A DNA stretch of 12,715 bases from an uncultured Erysipelotrichaceae bacterium (GTDB lineage Bacteria; Bacillota_I; Bacilli_A; Erysipelotrichales; Coprobacillaceae). This document shows positions 1 through 7,360 of this stretch, one piece after another. The notes under the pieces were generated by a model. The model saw only the letters and a list, made by a program, of their open reading frames with translations, was not told the DNA's origin and did not search any database. Numbering within the stretch: the stretch's first letter is position 1; each line of letters begins with the position of its first letter. The stretch covers positions 1-12,715 of the forward strand of contig UQVG01000031.1 in NCBI GenBank assembly GCA_900544435.1, given 5' to 3'. Both the position numbers and the translations under genes were made by a program.

Positions 1-719
1 ATTTTATTTTGCAGTTTTATTTTGTTTTTAGATGTATTCAGTTTGCGGTTTAACAGTAAGTCTTCTCTTTTAATTTTCGTACGTGTAAATGTTGCCGCCA
101 TCATGAAGTTTTCTGTTTCGATTTTACGATTGTTTCTTAAGTCATCATAATTTCCTGCAAACATACTTTGACTGATTTCTACGACATCTCTTAATCGTTG
201 ATTGGTAAGCTTTCTTGCATCCATTGTTTTAAGTTCGACAACAGGTAATCTCCAATCATTGATATAAGGTTCCATCTCTGGTGGTATATTTTTCAATGTC
301 TCTTTCAATGTTTCTGGTGATTTCCATTCTTTATCTCCCGTATAGAACACAAAGCTTCCTACTGGATAGACTTCTTGTTTACTTTCAACCTGATTGATAT
401 AAATCGTTGCATCATAGTTGAGTATGCGAAAGATCATTTTTTCATCAAAAGTACTTTGATGTTCCACTCCAATAATCACATATTCTCCATGAATACTTGC
501 TTTTCTTACCACATCCCGATATCTTTTGATCTCTGTTGGCCTGTCTACTTTTCCTATCAAGGTCGACAGATCATTTTCTCTTGAAACAAGTTCTTCAGGT
601 TGAATGACCTGTCTCCCGTTAAAGAAAGCATAATTACAAAGATCCGCAAAACATCCTTTATCTCTGAGTAGTTTTTTACAGGTACTGTCACTTGCATTTC
701 TTTCTTTAATGCACATCAT
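1..719 (-). CDS. Rpn/Transposase_31-like PD-(D/E)XK nuclease family protein, 3' end outside window
   Basis: This frame stays open from an ATG at 717-719 to the window edge, giving 239 codons with no stop, so the C-terminus is missing. The protein begins MMCIKERNAS. It has an N-terminal segment FADLCNYAFFNGRQVI (about residues 24-39), then KRYRDV (65-70), then VIIGVEHQS (81-89) and FRILNYDATIY (97-107). This order matches the Rpn/Transposase_31-type PD-(D/E)XK family common in gut Firmicutes. D69, E86 and Q88 are the likely active-site positions, with the ExQ variant in place of ExK. Family members are linked to recombination-promoting DNA cleavage, but the role of this one is unknown. AGGAGG at 724-729 sits 4 nt before the first ATG and 7 nt before a second ATG at 714-716, so either could be the start. 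It contains noticeably more G/C-ending codons (CTG, GTC, TCG, ACC) than its neighbours, which may reflect horizontal transfer. The family call is from memory of motifs, not a search. Confidence 0.72.
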   Translation of the reverse strand, partial: MMCIKERNASDSTCKKLLRDKGCFADLCNYAFFNGRQVIQPEELVSRENDLSTLIGKVDRPTEIKRYRDVVRKASIHGEYVIIGVEHQSTFDEKMIFRILNYDATIYINQVESKQEVYPVGSFVFYTGDKEWKSPETLKETLKNIPPEMEPYINDWRLPVVELKTMDARKLTNQRLRDVVEISQSMFAGNYDDLRNNRKIETENFMMAATFTRTKIKREDLLLNRKLNTSKNKIKLQNK

Positions 720-834
720 CTTTCCTCCTTATATAAATTTTTTATATTAAGGTTTCATACATCGCTTTTTGTTTGTATTTTTTATCATATTTATAAGGAG
801 TTTTTCTGATGCTATTGTACCATGTTATCAAAGA

Positions 835-866
835 CAATTTGTCTCAAATTTGTGTCAAATTTGTGC
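835..866. repeat. Tandem CAAATTTGT repeats upstream of the Rpn-like gene
   Basis: Three near-identical units start at 835 (CAATTTGTCT), 845 (CAAATTTGTGT) and 856 (CAAATTTGTGC), spaced 10 and 11 bp apart, or about one helical turn. The core CAAATTTG of the last two is itself a palindrome. The array lies about 115-145 bp upstream of the Rpn-like start and about 110 bp beyond the exporter operon's stop. It could be an operator for a regulator that binds on one face of the helix, or slippage in AT-rich DNA. I found no convincing -35/-10 pair attached to it. Confidence 0.5.
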
Positions 867-955
867 GTTTTCTAACCATGCGATTTAATTTTTATCTATC
901 ATTATTTTAGCTTTCCTCTTTTTCTTCTTCAATGGACGTTTAGTCCAAAGAATAC

Positions 956-992
956 AAAAAAGCTATTGATGGATTAATCCATTTCAATAGCT
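956..992 (-). terminator. Rho-independent terminator of the marR-exporter operon
   Basis: On the minus strand AGCTATTG (985-992) pairs with CAATAGCT (961-968). Between them is an inner palindrome, ATGGATTAATCCAT, offset by a two-base bulge, and a U-run follows (plus-strand A-run 956-961). The stop codon of the downstream half-transporter (974-976) lies inside the hairpin, so the last codons of the gene double as terminator stem. Confidence 0.8.
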
Positions 993-2824
993 CCTGTATA
1001 TAATTGATAATATTTACCTTTTTCTTTAATAAGTGATTGATGATTTCCTCTTTCAATAATGTGACCTTGTTCTAAGACCATAATACAATCACTATTTTTA
1101 ATTGTTGATAAACGGTGAGCAATAACCAAAGTTGTTCTACCATGCATTAATTTATCCATTCCATCTTGTACAAGCTTTTCTGTACGAGAATCAATAGAAG
1201 AAGTTGCTTCATCCAAAATAAGTGCAGGAGGATTAGCAACAGTGGCACGAGCAATCGCTAATAATTGTCTTTGACCTTGAGATAAGTTTGCTCCATCTCC
1301 TGTAAGCATTGTTTGATATCCATCAGGTAAATGCTTTACAAATAAATCTGCATTAGCAAGTTTTGCTGCTTCGATACATTCTTCATCAGTGGCATCAAGA
1401 CGTCCATAACGAATATTATCCATAACTGTTCCAGTAAATAAATGCGTATCTTGTAAAACCACACCTAATGATCTTCTTAAATCATCTTTTTTAATAAGCT
1501 TAATATCAATTCCATCATAAGTAATTGAACCTTTTTGAATATCATAGAAACGATTGATTAAGTTTGTAATTGTTGTTTTACCTGCACCAGTAGCCCCAAC
1601 AAAGGCAATCTTTTCACCAGGATTAGCATAAACATCTACATTGTGTAAAACCATACGATCATCAAAATAACCAAAATCAACACCTTTTAAACGAATATCA
1701 CCCTTCATTTCTACAAGTTCAACATGTCCATCACTTCGTGGATGTTTCCAAGCCCAATGACCAGTTCTTTTATCTGTTTCTACCATTTTTCCATCAACAG
1801 TTTCTACACGACATAAAGTAACAACACCTTGATCATCTTCACTTTCTTGATCTAATAAATCAAAGATACGACCAGCTCCTGCTTGAGCCATAGCGACAGC
1901 ATTGATTTGTTGAGATATTTGTCCAATAGGTTGATTGAAGCTTTTATTAAGTGTTAAGAAAGCTACAAGAGTTCCGATCGTTAAAGCAAAATGTCCATTT
2001 AAAGCAAGAATTGCACCAACAATTGCACAAATAATATAAGAAATATTTCCAAGTTGTACTGTTACTGGCATTAAGATATTCGCAAATTTATGAGCTTGAT
2101 AAGCACTTTCTTTTAACTCATTATTTAATTTTCTAAAATCAGCAATCGCTTGATCTTCATGATTGAAAACTTTAACAACTTTTTGACCAGAAATCATTTC
2201 TTCAATATATCCATTAACTTTACCTAAATCACTTTGTTGTTTAACGAAGAATTTACCTGATAAAGAACCAAGTTTTCTTGAAACAACAAGCATTACCATA
2301 AGCATACATACACTTAACACAGTTAAAGGAATATTTAAAATAATCATGGATATAAATGTTGTCACAATAGTCATACAACTTGAAATAAGTTGAGGAATTG
2401 ATTGTGAAATTAATTGTCTTAAAGTATCAATATCATTTGTATAGACTGACATTGTATCTCCATGAGAAGTTCTATCAAAATAACGAATTGGTAAAGATTC
2501 CATATGTTCAAACATATCAATTCTTAAATCTCTTAAAAATCCTTGTGTTACATAAACCATAATACGGTTAAAGGTAAAGGCACAAACAACACCACAAGCA
2601 TAAAGTGAACCAACACGAATTAAAGCATGAAATAATCCACTAAAATCAGGTGAAGAACTTTTTAAAAGGGGAACAATATAATCATCGATTAATGTTTGCA
2701 TAAACATTGTTCCTTGAACATTAAATAAAGCATTTCCTACAATACATAGAAAAACAACAATTAAATGTATTTTATATTTACTCCATAACATTTTAAGTAA
2801 ACGTTTCATTGTTCCTTCTTTCAT
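974..2824 (-). CDS. ABC exporter half-transporter (TMD-NBD), catalytically canonical subunit
   Basis: This 616-aa membrane protein is a type IV (exporter-fold) ABC half-transporter. The transmembrane domain spans about residues 18-310 and the nucleotide-binding domain about 375-605. The NBD has an A-loop aromatic Y386, Walker A GATGAGKTT (410-418), Q-loop Q458, signature LSQGQ (514-518), Walker B LILDE (535-539) with catalytic E539, and H-loop H570. The signature is non-canonical (LSQGQ for LSGGQ), as expected for the partner that completes a degenerate site. A linker of about 45 residues (about 328-374, with a GHWAWKHP motif) separates the TMD and NBD. It overlaps the upstream gene by one base (TAATG), and AGGAGG lies 7 nt before the chosen ATG; M6 is a weaker alternative. 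It most likely pairs with the product of 2824-4554 to export drugs, peptides or lipids, in the manner of LmrCD/BmrCD/TM287-288. The substrate cannot be told from sequence. Confidence 0.92.
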   Translation of the reverse strand: MKEGTMKRLLKMLWSKYKIHLIVVFLCIVGNALFNVQGTMFMQTLIDDYIVPLLKSSSPDFSGLFHALIRVGSLYACGVVCAFTFNRIMVYVTQGFLRDLRIDMFEHMESLPIRYFDRTSHGDTMSVYTNDIDTLRQLISQSIPQLISSCMTIVTTFISMIILNIPLTVLSVCMLMVMLVVSRKLGSLSGKFFVKQQSDLGKVNGYIEEMISGQKVVKVFNHEDQAIADFRKLNNELKESAYQAHKFANILMPVTVQLGNISYIICAIVGAILALNGHFALTIGTLVAFLTLNKSFNQPIGQISQQINAVAMAQAGAGRIFDLLDQESEDDQGVVTLCRVETVDGKMVETDKRTGHWAWKHPRSDGHVELVEMKGDIRLKGVDFGYFDDRMVLHNVDVYANPGEKIAFVGATGAGKTTITNLINRFYDIQKGSITYDGIDIKLIKKDDLRRSLGVVLQDTHLFTGTVMDNIRYGRLDATDEECIEAAKLANADLFVKHLPDGYQTMLTGDGANLSQGQRQLLAIARATVANPPALILDEATSSIDSRTEKLVQDGMDKLMHGRTTLVIAHRLSTIKNSDCIMVLEQGHIIERGNHQSLIKEKGKYYQLYTGAIEMD

Positions 2825-4554
2825 TATTCTTCCTCCTTCCCTTTCATTTGTGTTTCATAAATTGTACGATAAATTTCATTTGTTTCTAATAATTTTTCAT
2901 GACTGTCGAAACCATCCACGACACCATCATTTAAAACAATAATACGATTTGCATTTTGTACAGATGAAATACGTTGTGAAATAATAATTTTTGTTGTATC
3001 TGGAATACGTTTATTAAATGATTCTTGAATACTCGCATCTGTAGCTGTATCAACAGCACTTGTTGAATCATCTAAAATTAAAATTTTAGGATTTTTAAGT
3101 AATGCTCTAGCAATACATAAACGTTGTTTTTGTCCACCTGAAACGTTTGAACCACCTTGTTCAATATACGTATTATAACCATCTTCAAAGCGATCAATAA
3201 ACTCATCAGCACAAGCTAAACGACAAGCTTCTTTACATTCTTCTTCACTTGCGTTTTCATTACCCCAACGTAAGTTTTGTAAGATTGTTCCACTGAATAA
3301 GACATTCTTTTGTAAGACGACAGAAACTTCATCTCTTAAAACTTCAAGATCATAGTTACGAACATCTTGTCCACCAACAACAACGCTACCTTCATCAACA
3401 TCATATAAACGAGAGATAAGATTTACTAAACTACTTTTAGCACTTCCAGTACCACCAATAATTCCAATTGTTTCTCCACTATGAATATGAAGATCAACAT
3501 CTTTTAAGACTGCTTCTCCACTACCATGTTTATAAGAGAAAACAACATGATTGAAATCAATTGAACCATCTTTTACTTCAGTTAAAGCTTCTTGAGGAGA
3601 TACTAAATCAGATTGTTCATTAATAACTTCAGCAATACGTCTTCCTGAAGCAAGTGACATGGTAATCATCACAAAGGCCATAGAAAGCATCATAAGTGAC
3701 ATCATAATATTCATAACGTAACTAAATAAACTTGTAAGTTCACCTGTTGTAAGAGTTCCACCTACGATTGCTTTAGCTCCTAACCAAGAAAGCATTAAGA
3801 TTGAACCATAAACTGCAATCAACATAGCTGGGTTATTATAAGATAAAACAGATTCAGCTTTGACAAATAATTTATAAATGTTTTGTGCTGCTTTTTTAAA
3901 TTTTTCATTTTCATATTTTTCTCTTACAAATGATTTAACAACACGAATACCTACAACATTTTCTTGAACACTTTCATTTAATGTATCATATTTAGGGAAT
4001 ACATCATTAAAATATTTTGTTGCATGATACATAATCGTTGCAAGCACAGCCACTAAAAAAACAATGGCAACAACGAAAATCATACTTAATTTAAAATTGA
4101 TCATCATAGCCATAGAAAGTGCACAAATAAGTGACATTGGTGCACGAATACACATACGAATAATCATTTGATAAGCCATTTGCACATTTGTCACATCTGT
4201 TGTTAAACGTGTTACAAGCCCTGCAGTACTATATTTATCAATGTTTGAAAAAGAGAATGTTTGAATGTTTGTATACATCGCATCTCTTAAATTTGCTGCA
4301 AAACCAGTTGAAGCTTTAGCTGCATGATTACCTGCTAAAAAACCAAGTGATAATGTTCCTAGGGCAATGACAAACATGAATGCTCCATATTTTGTAACAT
4401 TAGACATATTTCCAGCTTCAATTCCTTTATCAATAAGACTTGCCATTAATAATGGAATAATAATTTCTAAAACAACTTCTAATGCTGCAAATAACATTGT
4501 AAGTAGTGAGTCTTTTTTATACTCTTTAATTTGTTTCATTAAAGTTTTTACCAT
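2824..4554 (-). CDS. ABC exporter half-transporter (TMD-NBD), degenerate-site subunit
   Basis: This 576-aa half-transporter has a transmembrane domain at about residues 15-305 and an NBD at about 328-570. Walker A is GGTGSAKSS (367-375), with Ala where the consensus has the last Gly. The Q-loop is Q415 and the signature is a canonical VSGGQ (471-475). Walker B is ILILDD (491-496), with D496 in place of the catalytic Glu, and the H-loop position holds Q527 instead of His. These changes mark the weakly hydrolytic site of heterodimeric exporters. The fully equipped site uses the partner's Walker motifs with this subunit's intact signature. It is the second gene of the operon, 43 bp after the marR stop, with an AAGGAAG ribosome-binding site before the ATG. 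It is translationally coupled to the next gene by a TAATG overlap. Expression is probably under the MarR protein encoded just upstream. Family assignment is firm; substrate is unknown. Confidence 0.92.
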   Translation of the reverse strand: MVKTLMKQIKEYKKDSLLTMLFAALEVVLEIIIPLLMASLIDKGIEAGNMSNVTKYGAFMFVIALGTLSLGFLAGNHAAKASTGFAANLRDAMYTNIQTFSFSNIDKYSTAGLVTRLTTDVTNVQMAYQMIIRMCIRAPMSLICALSMAMMINFKLSMIFVVAIVFLVAVLATIMYHATKYFNDVFPKYDTLNESVQENVVGIRVVKSFVREKYENEKFKKAAQNIYKLFVKAESVLSYNNPAMLIAVYGSILMLSWLGAKAIVGGTLTTGELTSLFSYVMNIMMSLMMLSMAFVMITMSLASGRRIAEVINEQSDLVSPQEALTEVKDGSIDFNHVVFSYKHGSGEAVLKDVDLHIHSGETIGIIGGTGSAKSSLVNLISRLYDVDEGSVVVGGQDVRNYDLEVLRDEVSVVLQKNVLFSGTILQNLRWGNENASEEECKEACRLACADEFIDRFEDGYNTYIEQGGSNVSGGQKQRLCIARALLKNPKILILDDSTSAVDTATDASIQESFNKRIPDTTKIIISQRISSVQNANRIIVLNDGVVDGFDSHEKLLETNEIYRTIYETQMKGKEEE

Positions 4555-4597
4555 ATTTGACTTCCTTTCCTATTCATTTACCGAACTTCATGAATAT

Positions 4598-5041
4598 TTA
4601 TAAATCTTCTTTGATGTTATTAATTAATTTATCAGATATTTTAATAAACGAATTTATTTCTTCTTCAGATAAATCTTTAATAAGTTTTTGATGCATTTCT
4701 TTCATCTTATCTTCAATTTGTCGATTATGATTTCTTGAAGATTCAGTTAAAACGATTTTCTTTAACCTTGCATCATATTCTACTTCTTCTCGTTCAATCA
4801 TTCCCTTTTTACACATCAGTTTCAACATTTCTGATGTAGTAGAACGATTGATTGAAAATTCTTTTTCTATATCTTTTGGAAATGTATCAAGTCCATTATC
4901 TTCACGCTCTTGAACAAAACCAATAATCCAACAATGCATTAAAGTTGCACGGTCAGGTCGTTGTCCTGTTTCTTTATCCATTGCTTTTCTTAAAAGATTG
5001 TTTATAGTCTTAATACGATGTCCAATGGGATCTCTATACAT
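4598..5041 (-). CDS. MarR-family winged-helix transcriptional regulator
   Basis: A 147-aa protein starting MYRDPIGHRI. The start at 5039-5041 is chosen because AGGAGG at 5048-5053 lies 6 nt upstream; a longer frame back to 5089 would run through the operator and has no such site. Residues about 30-55 form the dimerisation/effector helices. The winged helix-turn-helix follows: DIEKEFSINRSTTSEML holds the recognition helix (RSTTSEML), and the wing is EREEVEYDARLKKIVLT. A C-terminal charged helix ends the protein. MarR proteins are dimeric repressors released by small ligands or oxidation. This one is the first gene of a unit with the two exporter subunits, so it probably autoregulates and controls them through the palindrome at 5070-5091. 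The ligand is unknown. Two cysteines are present, but nothing shows they are redox sensors. Confidence 0.9.
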   Translation of the reverse strand: MYRDPIGHRIKTINNLLRKAMDKETGQRPDRATLMHCWIIGFVQEREDNGLDTFPKDIEKEFSINRSTTSEMLKLMCKKGMIEREEVEYDARLKKIVLTESSRNHNRQIEDKMKEMHQKLIKDLSEEEINSFIKISDKLINNIKEDL

Positions 5042-5047
5042 ATCATT

Positions 5048-5053
5048 CCTCCT
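5048..5053 (-). promoter_or_regulatory. Ribosome-binding site fixing the marR start
   Basis: AGGAGG on the minus strand lies 6 nt before the ATG at 5039-5041. It rules in the 147-aa form of the regulator over the 163-aa open frame beginning at 5089. Confidence 0.85.
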
Positions 5054-5069
5054 ATATTGTTCGGTTACG

Positions 5070-5091
5070 AATTGTATGGTAACATACAATT
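5070..5091. promoter_or_regulatory. Probable MarR operator (perfect palindrome)
   Basis: Two perfect 9-bp arms, AATTGTATG and CATACAATT, flank a GTAA centre. The site lies 29-50 bp upstream of the marR ATG, and a possible minus-strand -10 (TACAAT, 5071-5076) falls inside one arm. A site of this size and AT-rich character is typical of MarR dimers and would block the marR-exporter promoter. It is about 45 bp upstream of the pepT -10 box, so an effect on pepT is possible but less likely. No matching -35 could be fixed with confidence. Confidence 0.75.
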
Positions 5092-5113
5092 TAAGATTTG
5101 TAAACTCTTTTCA

Positions 5114-5142
5114 TAGAAGTTCTTTATAAGTCGTTGTATAAT
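5114..5142 (+). promoter_or_regulatory. Candidate pepT promoter
   Basis: A perfect -10 TATAAT at 5137-5142 lies 23 bp before the pepT ATG. With a 17-bp spacer the -35 would be TAGAAG (5114-5119), which matches the consensus poorly. The -10 is the main evidence. Confidence 0.55.
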
Positions 5143-5165
5143 AGAAAAGAAAGTGAGGCAAACAA

Positions 5166-6389
5166 ATGGAAATTAAAGAAAGATTTTTAAATTATGTAAG
5201 TTTTGATACTCAATCTGATAGTTATTCACAAACTGTACCTTCTACTTCTAAACAATTAAAATTAGGAAATTATTTAGTTGAAGAATTAAAATCATTAGGA
5301 ATTAAAAACGCTAAAATAGATGAATTTGGTGTTGTTTATGGAACAATTCCTAGTAATAATAATCATCAAGGAGATGTTATTGGTTTTATTGCTCATATGG
5401 ATACTTCTCCAGATGCAAGTGGTAAAGATATTCATCCTCAAATCATTAAAGATTATCAAGGACAAAAAATCACTTTAAATGAAGATAAAGAACTTTATCT
5501 AGATCCTGAACAATATCCTCAACTCTTACAACTTATTCATCATGATTTAATTACAACTGATGGAACAACTTTATTAGGAGCTGACGATAAAGCAGGTATT
5601 GCAATCATTATGCAAATGGTTGAATATATTTATAATCATCCAGAATTTAAACATAATGATATTCAAATTGCTTTTACGCCTGATGAAGAAATTGGACATG
5701 GTAGTGATCATTTTAATGTTGAATATTTCAACGCTCAATATGCTTATACTATTGATGGGGGAGATATTCACATTGTAGAATATGAAAACTTCAATGCTTT
5801 TAGTGCAGAAGTCAAAGTTCACGGAAGAAGTATTCATCCAGGAAGTGCAAAAAATAAAATGATCAATTCGTCGCGTGTTGCTTACGAATTTGATTCACTT
5901 TTACCTGTGCATATGAGACCAGAATCAACTGAGGGTTATGAAGGGTTTAATCACCTTCACTCAATTCAAGGAACATGTGAAGAAACAACTGCTGAGTATA
6001 TTATTCGTAACCATGATTTACAACAAGCAAAGAAACAATGTCAAGATTTTAAAGACATTGCAGAGTTCTTAAATAAAAAATATGGTTATCAAATTATTGA
6101 TGTCACAATCACAGAAAGCTATTTAAATATGAAAGAAGCTTTAAAAGATCATATGTTTATTGTAGAACAAGCTTTAACAGCTATTAAAGAAAATGGTTTA
6201 GATGCTTATTGTTCACCAATTCGTGGTGGAACTGATGGAGCTCGTTTAACTTTTAAAGGACTTCCTTGCCCTAATCTTGGAACTGGTGGTTTTAATTATC
6301 ATGGACCTTATGAATATTGTTCACTTACAATGATGGAAAAACAAGTTCAAATTTTACTTCATATTTTAAAAAACACCGCTTCAAAATAA
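5166..6389 (+). CDS. pepT: Peptidase T (tripeptide aminopeptidase)
   Basis: A 407-aa cytoplasmic dizinc aminopeptidase of the M20B family that removes the N-terminal residue from tripeptides; the length is normal for PepT. All expected ligands are visible: H77 and D79 in AHMDTSPD, bridging D140 in LLGADDKAG, catalytic E174 and metal-binding E175 in TPDEEIGHGS, D197 in TIDGGD, and H379 in GGFNYHGPYE. The lid/dimerisation domain (about 210-320) includes VHGRSIHPGSAKNKM, the PepT substrate-binding stretch. GTGAGG precedes the ATG with ordinary spacing. It is transcribed alone toward the opp operon and ends in a shared terminator. The pairing with an oligopeptide importer suggests that imported peptides are degraded to amino acids by this enzyme. 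Confidence 0.96.
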   Translation: MEIKERFLNYVSFDTQSDSYSQTVPSTSKQLKLGNYLVEELKSLGIKNAKIDEFGVVYGTIPSNNNHQGDVIGFIAHMDTSPDASGKDIHPQIIKDYQGQKITLNEDKELYLDPEQYPQLLQLIHHDLITTDGTTLLGADDKAGIAIIMQMVEYIYNHPEFKHNDIQIAFTPDEEIGHGSDHFNVEYFNAQYAYTIDGGDIHIVEYENFNAFSAEVKVHGRSIHPGSAKNKMINSSRVAYEFDSLLPVHMRPESTEGYEGFNHLHSIQGTCEETTAEYIIRNHDLQQAKKQCQDFKDIAEFLNKKYGYQIIDVTITESYLNMKEALKDHMFIVEQALTAIKENGLDAYCSPIRGGTDGARLTFKGLPCPNLGTGGFNYHGPYEYCSLTMMEKQVQILLHILKNTASK

Positions 6390-6402
6390 GCGGTGTTTCT
6401 TT
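6371..6402 (+). terminator. Hairpin terminator between pepT and oppF, probably bidirectional
   Basis: AAACACCGCTT (6371-6381) and AAGCGGTGTTT (6388-6398) form an 11-bp stem with a 6-nt loop. The pepT stop codon lies at the loop/stem edge (6387-6389). On the plus strand TTTCTTT follows the stem. On the minus strand the complement of the A-run at 6368-6373 gives a U-run after the same stem, so it can also end the opp transcript. Confidence 0.9.
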
Positions 6403-6430
6403 ATGAAAAACAGTTAGAGAAAACTCTAAA

Positions 6431-7360
6431 CTATTTTTTTGACCATTTTTCAAATTCTTCATCAGTAGCTAAAACATAATGAGTTCCATCTACTAAATGT
6501 TCAGTACCTTTTGTATAATCTACTCCACTTTCCTTATAATCATAAGTAAATGATTTACGTACTTTTTCTACACGTGGATTAGGATGTGGAATGGCACTTA
6601 ATAATGATTTTGTATATGGGTGAATTGGATTATCAAAGATTTCTTCAGTAGTTCCTGTTTCTACTAAGTGTCCTAAGTGTAATACCCCAATTTTATCACT
6701 GATATATTTAACCATTGATAAGTCATGTGCAATAAATAGATAAGCAATTCCTGTTTCTTTTTGAATCTTTTTCATTAAGTTAACAACTTGTGCTTGAATA
6801 GATACATCTAATGCTGAGATTGCTTCATCAGCAATAATTAAATCAGGATTCATAATTAATGCTCTTGCAATACCAATACGTTGTCTTTGTCCACCTGAGA
6901 ATTGATGTGGATAACGAGAAGCATGTTCTCTTGATAAACCAACAAGCTCAAGAATTTCATAAACTTTTTCATTTCTTTCTTCAATAGAAGAATAAGATTT
7001 ATGAATATCTAAACCTTGTCCAATGATATCAATGACTTTTTTTCTTGGATTTAAACATGCCATTGGATCTTGGAAAATCATTTGCATTTTTGTATGTAAT
7101 TCTTTAGCAGTTGCTTTATCTAATTTTCCACCAATTTCTTTTCCATTGAAAACAATTGAACCAGCAGTTGGTTTATATAAACGAATAATACTTCTACCAG
7201 TAGTTGATTTACCTGAACCAGATTCACCTACTAAACCATAAGTTTCACCTGGCATGATTTCAAATGAAATTCCATCAACTGCTTTTACAGTAAAGTTACG
7301 ATTAATTTTAAAATGTTGTTTTAAATCTTTAACGACAAGGATAGGTTCTTTCTTTTCCAT
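6431..7360 (-). CDS. oppF: Oligopeptide ABC transporter ATP-binding protein OppF
   Basis: A 309-aa cytoplasmic ATPase, one of the two that power the Opp importer. The NBD has Walker A GESGSGKS (45-52), a Q-loop in MIFQDPMACLNPR, signature FSGGQRQR (154-161), Walker B LIIADE with E179, and H212 in AHDLSM. The C-terminal oligopeptide-transporter extension follows HPYTKSLLSAIP and ends THYVLATDEEFEKW, as is common in Firmicute OppF. The ATG overlaps the oppD stop by one base (TAATG), so the two ATPases are translationally coupled. It is the last gene of the operon, about 30 bp before the shared terminator. Dipeptide (Dpp) transporters have the same architecture, so substrate size range is inferred. 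Confidence 0.94.
   Translation of the reverse strand: MEKKEPILVVKDLKQHFKINRNFTVKAVDGISFEIMPGETYGLVGESGSGKSTTGRSIIRLYKPTAGSIVFNGKEIGGKLDKATAKELHTKMQMIFQDPMACLNPRKKVIDIIGQGLDIHKSYSSIEERNEKVYEILELVGLSREHASRYPHQFSGGQRQRIGIARALIMNPDLIIADEAISALDVSIQAQVVNLMKKIQKETGIAYLFIAHDLSMVKYISDKIGVLHLGHLVETGTTEEIFDNPIHPYTKSLLSAIPHPNPRVEKVRKSFTYDYKESGVDYTKGTEHLVDGTHYVLATDEEFEKWSKK

Noticed and set aside
375..584. 69-codon plus-strand open frame
   Set aside because: It lies antisense within the Rpn-like gene, which has recognisable family motifs and a strong ribosome-binding site; this frame has neither.
808..858. TTGACA and TACAAT boxes on the minus strand as a promoter for the Rpn-like gene
   Set aside because: The boxes are 33 bp apart, and other TTGANA-type starts give spacers of 6, 12 or 22 bp, none suitable.
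933..947. Small hairpin TGGAC-GTTTA-GTCCA
   Set aside because: The stem is only 5 bp and no U-run follows on either strand, so it was not called a terminator.
5042..5089. Longer MarR N-terminus from an ATG at 5089
   Set aside because: It would be translated from within the operator palindrome and lacks a ribosome-binding site; AGGAGG fits the ATG at 5041.
5574..5837. 87-codon minus-strand open frame within pepT
   Set aside because: It is antisense to the conserved metal-site region of PepT, with no start signal.
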